In this document: positions 49,166 to 56,832 of the stretch, one piece after another
Layout of the letters: every line of letters begins with the position of its first letter
Position numbering within the stretch: position 1 is the stretch's first letter
Origin: Amycolatopsis sp. cg9
GTDB taxonomy: Bacteria; Actinomycetota; Actinomycetes; Mycobacteriales; Pseudonocardiaceae
Length of the DNA: 64,000 nt
Direction of reading: 5' to 3'
Assembly: GCF_041346945.1 (NCBI RefSeq)
Contig: NZ_CP166850.1
Coordinates: 5,626,501 to 5,690,500, forward strand
The notes under the pieces: model-generated
The model's input: the letters and a program-made list of their open reading frames with translations, nothing else
Told to the model about the DNA's origin: nothing
Database searches by the model: none
Program-made: the position numbers and the translations under genes

Positions 49166-49222
49166 AGCGCCCCAATGTGGTGTTGGGTGCGCTGGACGCA
49201 CCCAACGCCACATTGGGGCGCT
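49166..49222. terminator. 26-bp inverted repeat, one mismatch
   Basis: Arms 49166-49191 and 49197-49222 (core CCCCAATGTGG and GTTGGGTGCG) pair with a single T/G wobble across a five-base loop. It begins 6 bases past the protease stop and ends 11 bases before the next gene's ATG, so it lies in, or at, that gene's 5' untranslated region. Confidence 0.7.
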
Positions 49223-49233
49223 ACCGTTTTCCC

Positions 49234-49884
49234 ATGGCGAAGGCGCGGCAGGTCGAGGGCGGCGGGCGTGCCGTCGAGGTCCCGCCGGAGCGGCTGCGCG
49301 GCTGGTTCGAGCGGTTTTCGGCTTCGCACGGCGGGATCGCCGCCACCGATGCCGGGCCGCTCGAGGTCCGCGTCACCGCGGCCGACGGCACCACCGCGAC
49401 CGCGACCGTCCCTTTCGGACCGCTCGGCGAGCCGTCCCTCGACGCCCTCCTCGCGCACGTGCTGGTGCCGCGGCGGATCGCGCTCCTGCTGGTGCGGCTC
49501 GGCGGCCACAGCGCCGGGATCGCCGGCGCCGGGCGGGTCGAGGTCTCGCGCACCGACCGGCACCTGGTGCAGGGCCGCTCGGCCGCGGGCGGCTGGTCCC
49601 AGCAGCGTTTCGCCCGGCGTCGCGCGGGACAGGCGCGGCACGCGCTCCAGGACGCGGCGAAGGACGCCTTCGAGGTGCTCGTGCCGCGGTTGTCCGAAGT
49701 GGACGCCGTCGTGCTCGGCGGCGACCGCCGCGCCCTCGACGAGCTGCGCGGCGACCGCCGGCTGGCACCGCTGTTCGCCCGGGCGGAGCCCCGCGTGCTC
49801 GAAGTCGCCGAGCCGAGCTTCGCCGTCCTGGAAGAAGCGGCGCGACGTGCGCTTTCGGTGGAGATCACGCTGCGCGACGGGTGA
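49234..49884 (+). CDS. acVLRF1 family peptidyl-tRNA hydrolase
   Basis: Actinobacterial Vms1-like release factor (VLRF1) domain protein, 216 residues, related to eRF1 and Vms1, which free nascent chains from tRNA on stalled 50S subunits. The diagnostic loop with the catalytic Gln, GRSAAGGWSQQRFARRRAGQ, lies near residues 112-131, preceded by LLLVRLGGHSAGIAG and followed by LVPRLSEVDAVVLGGDR. The ATG has no Shine-Dalgarno and is only 11 bases after a hairpin. It lies upstream of an ABC-F gene, another ribosome-acting factor. Confidence 0.85.
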   Translation: MAKARQVEGGGRAVEVPPERLRGWFERFSASHGGIAATDAGPLEVRVTAADGTTATATVPFGPLGEPSLDALLAHVLVPRRIALLLVRLGGHSAGIAGAGRVEVSRTDRHLVQGRSAAGGWSQQRFARRRAGQARHALQDAAKDAFEVLVPRLSEVDAVVLGGDRRALDELRGDRRLAPLFARAEPRVLEVAEPSFAVLEEAARRALSVEITLRDG

Positions 49885-49923
49885 GACCGCACACGTCCGG
49901 AAAAACCCGTGGACCCCGCCCCG

Positions 49924-50014
49924 TACACTGGTCTCCGTGGATATCCAGCTGGAGTGACGCCGCGGCCCGAGTGGCCGCCTGTCGCTGTCCTCCGTTCACC
50001 CCCGTCCACGGGAG
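49924..50014 (+). promoter_or_regulatory. Leader of the ABC-F gene: promoter, six-codon frame, hairpins
   Basis: TACACT (49924-49929) is followed 7 bases later by GTG GAT ATC CAG CTG GAG TGA (49937-49957), a leaderless frame for VDIQLE. Then come a GC hairpin (GCGGCC 49962-49967 / GGCCGC 49973-49978) and a small hairpin CCCG-TCCA-CGGG (50001-50012) overlapping the GGGAG ribosome site of the ABC-F gene. This layout fits ribosome-mediated attenuation, known for antibiotic-responsive ABC-F genes. Confidence 0.5.
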
Positions 50015-50019
50015 TTCCC

Positions 50020-51648
50020 TTGATCACGGCCACCGGCCTTGAGCTGCGCGCGGGTTCGCGCATCCTGCTCAACGGCGTCACCCTCCGCATCCAGCCCGGC
50101 GACCGCATCGGTCTCGTCGGCCGCAACGGCGCGGGCAAGACCACCTCGCTGAAGGTCCTCGCCGGCGAGGGCGAGCCGCACGCGGGCGACGTCCGCCGCA
50201 GCGGCGAGCTCGGCTACCTGCCGCAGGACCCGCGCGAAGGCGATCTTTCGGTCACCGCCAAGGACCGCGTGCTCTCCGCGCGCGGCCTCGACAAGCTGAT
50301 GCGGGACATGGAGAAGGCCCAGGCCTCCATGGCCGAGCTCGTCGACGAAGCCGCGCGCGACAAGGCCATCAACCGCTACGCCCGGCTCGAAGAGCGCTTC
50401 GCGTCCCTCGGCGGGTACGCGGCGGAGAGCGAAGCCGCGCGGATCTGCTCGAACCTCGGCCTCGCCGACCGGATCCTCGCCCAGACCCTGCAGACGCTCT
50501 CCGGTGGCCAGCGCCGCCGCGTCGAGCTGGCACGGATCCTGTTCGCCGCGGCCGAAGCGGGCGCCGGCGGCAAGTCCGAGACGATCCTGCTGCTCGACGA
50601 GCCGACCAACCACCTGGACGCCGACTCCATCAACTGGCTGCGCGGCTTCCTCAAGCAGCACGACGGCGGCCTGGTCGTGATCAGCCACGACGTCGAGCTG
50701 CTCGCCGACGTCGTCAACAAGGTCTGGTTCCTCGACGCCACCCGCGGCGAGCTCGACCTGTACAACATGGGCTGGCAGCGCTACCTCGACGCGCGCGCCA
50801 CCGACGAGAAGCGCCGCCGCCGCGAGCGCGCCAACGCCGAGAAGAAGGCGTCGGCGCTGCAGCAGCAGGCCGCGAAGCTCGGCGCGAAGGCGACGAAGGC
50901 CGTGGCGGCCAAGAACATGGCGCGCCGCGCCGAGCAGATGCTGTCCTCGCTCGACGAGACCCGGGTGGCCGACAAGGTCGCCCGGATCAAGTTCCCGGAC
51001 CCGGCGCCCTGCGGCCGCACGCCGCTGACCGCCGAGGGGCTGTCGAAGTCGTACGGCTCACTGGAAATCTTCACCGGCGTCGACCTCGCCATCGACCGCG
51101 GTTCGAAGGTGGTCGTACTCGGCCTGAACGGCGCGGGAAAGACCACTTTGCTCCGGCTGCTCGGCGGAATGGAAACCCCGGACACCGGTGAGATCGTGCC
51201 GGGTCACGGAATGCGTTTGGGCTATTACGCACAGGAACACGAAACTCTTGATCATGATGCGTCGGTGTGGGAAAACATCCGACATCTCTCTCCGGACACC
51301 GGGGCGCAGGAGTTGCGGAACCTGCTGGGTTCGTTCCTCTTCACCGGCGAACAACTCGACCAGCCCGCCGGCACGCTTTCCGGCGGCGAGAAGACCCGGC
51401 TCGCGCTGGCCGGCCTGGTCTCCAGCGCTGCCAACGTCTTGCTGCTCGACGAGCCGACGAACAACCTCGACCCGGCCAGCCGTGCGCAGGTCCTGGACGC
51501 CTTGCGCAGCTTCTCCGGCGCCGTCGTCCTGGTGACCCACGACCCGGGCGCGGTCGAGGCCCTGGAGCCGGAGCGGGTCATCCTGCTGCCCGACGGGACC
51601 GAGGACCACTGGTCGGCGGACTACCTGGAACTTGTCCAGCTCGCCTGA
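50020..51648 (+). CDS. ABC-F family ribosome-associated ATPase
   Basis: Soluble twin-ATPase protein of 542 residues without membrane domains. First cassette: Walker A GRNGAGKTTSLKVLAG (near residue 38), LSGGQRRRVELARIL, ILLLDEPTNHLDADS. Linker with charged helices (residues 245-320), then the second cassette: GLNGAGKTTLLRLLGG (near 372), LSGGEKTRLALAG, VLLLDEPTNNLDPAS. ABC-F proteins act in the ribosomal E site in translation or antibiotic protection. The length equals that recalled for M. tuberculosis Rv1473, a WhiB7-regulon gene. TTG start after GGGAG. Codon use around 51180-51300 is clearly less GC-biased than in the rest. Confidence 0.93.
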   Translation: MITATGLELRAGSRILLNGVTLRIQPGDRIGLVGRNGAGKTTSLKVLAGEGEPHAGDVRRSGELGYLPQDPREGDLSVTAKDRVLSARGLDKLMRDMEKAQASMAELVDEAARDKAINRYARLEERFASLGGYAAESEAARICSNLGLADRILAQTLQTLSGGQRRRVELARILFAAAEAGAGGKSETILLLDEPTNHLDADSINWLRGFLKQHDGGLVVISHDVELLADVVNKVWFLDATRGELDLYNMGWQRYLDARATDEKRRRRERANAEKKASALQQQAAKLGAKATKAVAAKNMARRAEQMLSSLDETRVADKVARIKFPDPAPCGRTPLTAEGLSKSYGSLEIFTGVDLAIDRGSKVVVLGLNGAGKTTLLRLLGGMETPDTGEIVPGHGMRLGYYAQEHETLDHDASVWENIRHLSPDTGAQELRNLLGSFLFTGEQLDQPAGTLSGGEKTRLALAGLVSSAANVLLLDEPTNNLDPASRAQVLDALRSFSGAVVLVTHDPGAVEALEPERVILLPDGTEDHWSADYLELVQLA

Positions 51649-51826
51649 GGGGTGCGTCCATTCGGGTGCAAGATCACTCCCGGTGAGGCACTGGAATGGC
51701 CCAATGTGATCGCAATTTCGGTCGTTTTACGGCTGTCGTCTGGCAATCCGGCGCTCAGTGTTCGATCATTGCCCCGGCAGGGGCCGATATGTGGCCCAGA
51801 ACACTCTCGGCGGGAAGGCGATCGAC

Positions 51827-52036
51827 GTGGCTGATCTCAAGAAAGGCGCGCGGATCACCGGCAACACGCGCGACAAGCTGGCCGCTGACCTGAAGAAGAA
51901 ATACGAGAAGGGCTCGAGCATCCGGGCCCTCGCGGAGTCGACGGGCCGGTCCTACGGGTTCGTGCACCGGGTGCTGTCGGAGTCGGGAGTCCAGCTGCGG
52001 GGGCGCGGCGGGGCCACCAGGGTCAAGAAGAAGTAG
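51827..52036 (+). CDS. Small helix-turn-helix protein (Rv1473A-like)
   Basis: A 69-residue basic DNA-binding protein: VADLKKGARITGNTRDKLAA, then KKYEKGSSIRALAESTGRSY with an HTH continuing into GFVHRVLSESGV, and a Lys-rich tail. It is a conserved actinobacterial protein found after the ABC-F gene, as Rv1473A in M. tuberculosis. GTG at 51827 follows GGGAAGG; a longer start at 51758 lacks a site. The 178-base gap before it is relatively AT-rich and probably holds its promoter. It overlaps the opposing gene by 14 bases. Confidence 0.85.
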   Translation: MADLKKGARITGNTRDKLAADLKKKYEKGSSIRALAESTGRSYGFVHRVLSESGVQLRGRGGATRVKKK

Positions 52037-53363
52037 TCGCGGACTGCTGCGCGGGGGGCGCAGCGGGATCTTCGGCCACGCGGAACACCAGGTGGGCCCC
52101 GAGCAGGACCAGGGGATACACCAGGTAGCCGTAGCGGGTGGCCGGGGTGAGCAGGATCAACGCGCCGAGTCCGACGGCGATGCGCAGGAGTGCGCCGGAG
52201 CCGTTCGCGGGGGGCCGGCGCACCAGCCAGACCAGCATCGCCACGGCGGCGGCGCCCACCAGCACGAACGCCGTCACCTGGCCGACCACGCCGAGACCGG
52301 CGATCAGGTGGCCCGGCAACGGGCTCGCCGCGGGCGACCGCACGGCGCCCATCCCGAGGGGGAACCGGAAGACGTGTTCGACGAACGCGGCCGGGTCCAC
52401 GAGGTACACGGGCAGGTGCAGCGCGGCCGTCGTCGCCACCAGTGCCGCCAGGAACCGCGCCAGCGCGGGCTTTCCCCGGCGTACCAGCACGAACACCGCC
52501 AGCACCGCGGCCGCGGGCGCGACGATGAGCTTCGCGCTGATCACCAGCGCCAGCACGAGTCCCGACCAGGCGACCCGTCCGGTGGCGGCGAGCGCGCAGG
52601 CCAGCACCAGCAGGCCGACGATCGCCAGGTCCGGCCCGGCGACGGCCCAGGTGAGCGCGGTGAGCGGGCAGGCGAGCGCGAGCTGCGCGGCTCCGACCGG
52701 CACCTTCGGCCACTTCAGCAGCTTGAGCGTGCCCAGCACGCACGCGCAGGCGGCCAGCGCGAACACCCAGCGGGCGTCGGTCAGCGCGTCCGCCACCGGT
52801 GAGCCGCCGAACAGCGCGCGCGGCAGGCCGAAGAGCGCCATCACCGGGCCGTAAGGCGTGTAATCGTTTACCTCGGGGGCCCGGCCGAGCGCGGTGACGT
52901 CGACGTACGGGGTTCCGTGGTGCAGCAGCAGATCCGCGGACCGCTCGATCACCCAGACCTCGGGCTGCGCGGCCCAGGAGAACGGCGTGATCAGCCAGTC
53001 CACTCCGGTCAGTCGGCGAATCACCAGGAGTGCCAACGGAAGGATCATGGCCAACAGGCCGACGGCGGCGATGCCGCACCAGCGCGAGCCGAGCACGCCA
53101 CGCGGCTCGCGGCCCCGGCGCGCGGACCACAGCAGCCAGCCGCTGTGCAGCACGCCGAAGCCGTACGCCGCCGTCGCGAAGTTGCCCCAGACGCGGTAGC
53201 CGTAGAACTCCGACTTGAGCGCGGTCGGCAGCGCGAAGGCCAGGCAGGCGAGGTAGAACCCCAGGTCCCACCGCAAGGGGGCGGCTTCGGGAGTGCGCGA
53301 GGGTGCGGTGAAGAGCCGTGCCGCGCGCCGCCATGCGGGCGCCCGGCCCACCTCCGTTCCCAC
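52023..53363 (-). CDS. GT-C-like polytopic membrane protein, probable glycosyltransferase
   Basis: A 446-residue membrane protein with about 11 helices. The first large extracytoplasmic loop holds LLLHHGTPYVDVTALGR and VNDYTPYGPVMALFGLPRAL (near residues 150-185), resembling the loop of polyprenyl-phosphate-sugar dependent mannosyltransferases (GT87/DUF2029), where an HGxxPY-D-YTPYGP pattern recurs. Substrate unknown; cell wall glycan assembly is likely. The gene is single, convergent with the HTH gene. Confidence 0.7.
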   Translation of the reverse strand: MGTEVGRAPAWRRAARLFTAPSRTPEAAPLRWDLGFYLACLAFALPTALKSEFYGYRVWGNFATAAYGFGVLHSGWLLWSARRGREPRGVLGSRWCGIAAVGLLAMILPLALLVIRRLTGVDWLITPFSWAAQPEVWVIERSADLLLHHGTPYVDVTALGRAPEVNDYTPYGPVMALFGLPRALFGGSPVADALTDARWVFALAACACVLGTLKLLKWPKVPVGAAQLALACPLTALTWAVAGPDLAIVGLLVLACALAATGRVAWSGLVLALVISAKLIVAPAAAVLAVFVLVRRGKPALARFLAALVATTAALHLPVYLVDPAAFVEHVFRFPLGMGAVRSPAASPLPGHLIAGLGVVGQVTAFVLVGAAAVAMLVWLVRRPPANGSGALLRIAVGLGALILLTPATRYGYLVYPLVLLGAHLVFRVAEDPAAPPAQQSATTSS

Positions 53364-53396
53364 CCGGCCAGGCTACCGAGGGGCCCGCCGCCCGGT

Positions 53397-54247
53397 TCAG
53401 CCGACGTCTCGCAGGCGGGGCAGGAGCTTCGCCGCCGTTTCGCAGGCCGCGACGACGCCGCCCGGCCCGGTGGGCATCAGGACCAGCTCGGTGAACCCCG
53501 CTTCGACGTGGTCCCGCGCCAGCCGCAGCGCCGCGTCCGCGTCGGCGGGCAGCCGGAACTGCACGGCGCGGCGGATCGCCGCCGGATCGCGGCCGGCGGC
53601 GGCGCAGTGCTCGTCGAGGACCCGGGAAAGCCGGCGCAGCTCGGCGATCGGGGTGCCCGGCAGGGCCGCGCTGAGCCAGACGTCGGCGTGCTCGGCGACC
53701 ACCCGCAGGCCGAGCTTCTCGCCGCTGCTGCCCAGCCAGAGCGGCGGTTTCGCCTGGTGCGGCTTCGGATCGCAGACCGCGCCGGTCAGCTCGAAGTGGC
53801 GGCCGCGGAAGTCCGTCACCGGCCGGGTCCACAGCAGACGGAGGATTTCGCAGGCCTCGGCGAGTCTTTCGACGCGTTCGACCGCCGGCGGGGTCGGTGT
53901 GCCCATCATCGCGTCGGTGTGGGTGTCGCCGCCCGCGCCGAGACCGACGTCGAGGCGGCCACCGGAGAGGTGGTCGACGGTGGCCGCGATCTTCGCGAAC
54001 GTGCCGGGGTGGCGGTGGGTGTTGCCGGCCACCAGACATCCGATGCGCACCCGTTCCGTCGCTTCGGCCATCGCGGCCAGGAGGCTCCAGCCGTCGAAGA
54101 CGTCGCCGGTGCGGTCCGGGCCCAGCGGGGCCAGGTGGTCGAACACCCAGCAGCCGTCGAACCCGGCGTCGTCGGCGATCGCCCACGTCTCGCGGAGCTC
54201 GGCGATGCCGACGTGCTGCTGGGGGGCTTCAGGCCGATCGTGGTCAT
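53397..54247 (-). pseudogene. F420-dependent LLM-class oxidoreductase, frameshifted
   Basis: Luciferase-like monooxygenase family protein, normally using F420. The ATG at 54247 has a good AGGAGC site and opens MTTIGLKPP, then the frame breaks at a run of six C (minus strand; 54221-54226). In the next frame the expected continuation QQHVGIAELRETWAIADDAG, then FDGCWVFDHLAPLGPD, runs without stop to 53397. One extra C would restore a protein of about 284 residues with GGRLDVGLGAGGDTHTDAM (near 120) and PPLWLGSSGEKLGLRVV. It may be a real frameshift, a length-variable tract or a base-calling error. Divergent from a MarR gene. Confidence 0.75.
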
Positions 54248-54275
54248 GGTTAGCTCCTGATTATCAGTAAAACAA

Positions 54276-54296
54276 ATCGTCAGCACAACTGACGAT
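54276..54296. promoter_or_regulatory. MarR-type operator
   Basis: Inverted repeat ATCGTCAG-cacaa-CTGACGAT in the 72-base gap between the divergent LLM and marR genes. Size and place fit a MarR dimer site controlling both promoters. Confidence 0.6.
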
Positions 54297-54319
54297 CAGC
54301 GTAGAGGTAGAGTCCATCC

Positions 54320-54760
54320 GTGTCCAGCGACCTCGAAGCGCCCCCGGCCGTCACCCGGCGGCTCGGTTACCTGCTCAAGCACGCCCAGCTGCGGCTCGTC
54401 GAGCTGGCCGAGCCGCTGTACGAGCCGCTCGGCGTCACCGGGCGGCAGCTCGCGCTGCTCGCGCTCTTCGGCGACGGGCCCGGGCAGTCGCAACAGGACG
54501 GCGCGGCGCGGCTCGGCGTAGACCGGACGACGATGGTCGCGCTCGTCGACGAGCTCGAGGCCAAGGGCCTGGTCCGGCGCGAGGTCGCGCCGGGCGACCG
54601 CCGCAAGCGCCTGGTGACGCTGACCGCCGAAGGCGAGCGGGTCCGCGAGGCGGGAGAAGCGGCCACGCGGCGGGCTGAGGCACTGTTGCTGGCACCGTTG
54701 TCCGCCGACGGCGCCGAAGGGTTCCGCGCCGCGCTGCTCCGGGTTGTTCTCGCGGAGTGA
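54320..54760 (+). CDS. MarR family transcriptional regulator
   Basis: A 146-residue winged-helix regulator: dimerisation helix LGYLLKHAQLRLVELAEPLY, HTH GAARLGVDRTTMVALVDELE (near residue 65), wing RREVAPGDRRKRLVTLTAEG. Divergent from the F420 oxidoreductase gene with a palindromic site between. GTG start. Confidence 0.93.
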   Translation: MSSDLEAPPAVTRRLGYLLKHAQLRLVELAEPLYEPLGVTGRQLALLALFGDGPGQSQQDGAARLGVDRTTMVALVDELEAKGLVRREVAPGDRRKRLVTLTAEGERVREAGEAATRRAEALLLAPLSADGAEGFRAALLRVVLAE

Positions 54761-54815
54761 ACGGTGGCGGGAAGGAAACGGGCGATGGTGGCGTTGTCCA
54801 GGTCATATCCGGAGA

Positions 54816-54839
54816 AAACCTCAGCTAAGGTAGAGGTTT
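54816..54839 (+). promoter_or_regulatory. Inverted repeat AAACCTC-N10-GAGGTTT
   Basis: Seven-base arms 20 bases upstream of the ABC exporter ATG, in a locally AT-rich stretch that also holds TAAGGT, a possible -10. Likely operator for the exporter gene; the neighbouring MarR protein is one candidate regulator, but the half-sites differ from its putative own site. Confidence 0.4.
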
Positions 54840-54858
54840 AGAGACTGGAGGTTTTCCC

Positions 54859-56730
54859 ATGGACAACATGTGGGGGCTGTGGAGTTCGGCGATGCGCGCC
54901 GACGACGTGCCGAAGGGGCTCGGCCGCGGCACGCTCAAGCGCGTCGCGCGCTTCGCCCGGCCGCACTGGCGGCGGCTGCTGGCCTTCCTCGTCCTGACGG
55001 TCGTCTCGGCCGTCCTCGCCGTGACGACGCCGGTGCTGGCGGGCAAGGTGGTCGACGCGATCGTCGGCGGGCACGACCTGCCGGTGGTGATCTGGCTCGC
55101 CGTCGTCATCGCCGCGCTGGCGATCGCCGACGCCGGGCTCGGCCTGATCGAGCGGTGGCAGTCCGCGCGCATCGGCGAGGGCATCATCTTCGACCTGCGC
55201 CGCGCGGTGTTCGAGCACGTGCAGCGGATGCCGGTCGCGTTCTTCACCCGCACCCGCACGGGTGCACTGGTCTCGCGGCTCAACAACGACGTCATCGGCG
55301 CGCAGCGGACGTTCACCGCGACGCTGTCCGGGCTGGTCACGAACGTCATCCAGCTGACGCTGTCGCTGGCGGTCATGCTCACGCTGTCCTGGCAGGTCAC
55401 GCTGCTGGCGCTGGTGCTGCTGCCGATCTTCGTCATCCCCGCGCGCCGGCTCGGCCGCCGGATGGCCGGGCTGCAGCGCGAGGCCGCGAACCTCAACGCC
55501 GGCATGACCACGCAGATGACCGAGCGCTTCTCCGCGCCGGGCGCGACGCTGGTGAAGCTCTTCGGCCGCCCGGTGCAGGAGGCGGACGACTTCGCGCTGC
55601 GGGCCGGGCGCGTGCGGGACATCGGCGTGCGCACCGCGATGCTGACCCGCTGGTTCATGACGAGCCTGACCCTGGTTTCGGCGCTGGCGCAGGCACTCGT
55701 CTACGGCCTCGGCGGCTACCTCGCGCTGACCGGCAAGCTCGCGCCGGGCACCGTGGTCGCGCTGGCGCTGCTGCTGACCCGGCTCTACGCGCCGCTGACC
55801 GCGCTGGCCAACGTCCGCGTCGACGTCATGACCGCGCTGGTGTCGTTCGAGCGGGTCTTCGAGGTCCTGGACCTGGAGCCGATGATCAAGGAGAAGCCGG
55901 CCGCGCGGGCCCTGCCGTCCACCGGCGGGGTTTCGGTCGAGTTCTCGGACGTCCGGTTCGGCTACCCGGCCGCGGACCGGTACTCGCTGGCGTCACTGGA
56001 AGACGTGGCCACGCTCGACCACCGCGGCGGCGAAGAGGTGTTGCACGGCATCTCGTTCCGCGCCGAGCCGGGCCAGATGGTCGCGCTGGTCGGGTCGTCG
56101 GGCGCGGGGAAGTCGACGATCGCGTCGCTGCTGCCGCGGCTCTACGACGTCGACGCGGGTGCGGTGCGGCTGTCCGATGTGGACGTCCGGGACCTGAGTT
56201 TCGCTTCGCTGCGGCAAACCGTCGGCGTGGTGACCCAGGACGGGCACCTCTTCCACGACACGATCCGCGCGAACCTGGCGTACGCGCGCCCCGGTGTCAC
56301 CGACGACGAGATCTGGGAAGCCCTGGATCGCGCTCGCCTCGGCGAGCTGGTGCACTCCCTGCCCGACGGCCTCGAAACCACGGTGGGCGAACGCGGCTAC
56401 CGCCTCTCGGGCGGCGAACGCCAGCGGCTGACGATCGCCCGGCTGCTGCTGGCCCAGCCCAAGGTGGTGATCCTCGACGAGGCGACGGCCCACCTGGACT
56501 CCGAGTCCGAGGCGGCGGTCGGCGAAGCGCTGACCCACGCGCTGGCGGGCCGCACGGCATTGGTCATCGCCCACCGGCTGTCGACGGTCCGGGCGGCGGA
56601 CCAGATCCTGGTCCTGGAGCACGGCGAGATCGTCGAACGCGGCACGCACGACGAGTTGCTGAGCCGCGGCGGGCGATACGCGACGTTGCACGCGACGCAG
56701 TTCGCGGACGAGGAGCCCGTGGTGGCGTGA
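54859..56730 (+). CDS. ABC transporter, fused permease and ATPase (exporter)
   Basis: Half-size multidrug-type exporter of 623 residues: six-helix ABC_membrane domain (residues 30-320) and ATPase domain (355-610) with Walker A VGSSGAGKSTIASLLPRLYD (near 415), Q-loop TQDGHLFHDTIRANL, signature RLSGGERQRLTIARLLL (near 515), Walker B VVILDEATAHLDSESE and switch His VIAHRLSTVRA. A stretch of about 15 residues (SLASLEDVATLDHRGGEE) is inserted before the ATPase core. It would act as a homodimer. ATG after GGAGG. Substrate unknown. Confidence 0.92.
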   Translation: MDNMWGLWSSAMRADDVPKGLGRGTLKRVARFARPHWRRLLAFLVLTVVSAVLAVTTPVLAGKVVDAIVGGHDLPVVIWLAVVIAALAIADAGLGLIERWQSARIGEGIIFDLRRAVFEHVQRMPVAFFTRTRTGALVSRLNNDVIGAQRTFTATLSGLVTNVIQLTLSLAVMLTLSWQVTLLALVLLPIFVIPARRLGRRMAGLQREAANLNAGMTTQMTERFSAPGATLVKLFGRPVQEADDFALRAGRVRDIGVRTAMLTRWFMTSLTLVSALAQALVYGLGGYLALTGKLAPGTVVALALLLTRLYAPLTALANVRVDVMTALVSFERVFEVLDLEPMIKEKPAARALPSTGGVSVEFSDVRFGYPAADRYSLASLEDVATLDHRGGEEVLHGISFRAEPGQMVALVGSSGAGKSTIASLLPRLYDVDAGAVRLSDVDVRDLSFASLRQTVGVVTQDGHLFHDTIRANLAYARPGVTDDEIWEALDRARLGELVHSLPDGLETTVGERGYRLSGGERQRLTIARLLLAQPKVVILDEATAHLDSESEAAVGEALTHALAGRTALVIAHRLSTVRAADQILVLEHGEIVERGTHDELLSRGGRYATLHATQFADEEPVVA

Positions 56731-56774
56731 CCGGCGGGGCGCGCGGGCTGAAGGGGACGTTCGTCTCATCAGAC

Positions 56775-56827
56775 GCGCTGAAGGGGACTTTCCGCGCATC
56801 CCGTGCGGGGAAAGTCCCCTTCAGCGC
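56775..56827. terminator. Inverted repeat between convergent genes
   Basis: Arms GCGCTGAAGGGGACTTTCC (56775-56793) and the reverse complement (56809-56827) form a 19-bp perfect stem, extendable inward with one mismatch. A partial related copy, CTGAAGGGGACGTT, lies at about 56748-56761. It fills the gap between the ABC exporter and the opposing hydrolase gene. Confidence 0.75.
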
Positions 56828-56832
56828 ACCGG

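Noticed and set aside
46155..49211. 1018-codon open frame antisense to the subtilase gene
   Set aside because: Composition is Arg/Gly/Val repeats, and the plus strand encodes recognisable S8 and P domains with a signal peptide.
51649..51826. Short open frames between the ABC-F and HTH genes
   Set aside because: They lack ribosome sites, and the codon use is unlike neighbouring genes; the region is better read as promoter DNA.
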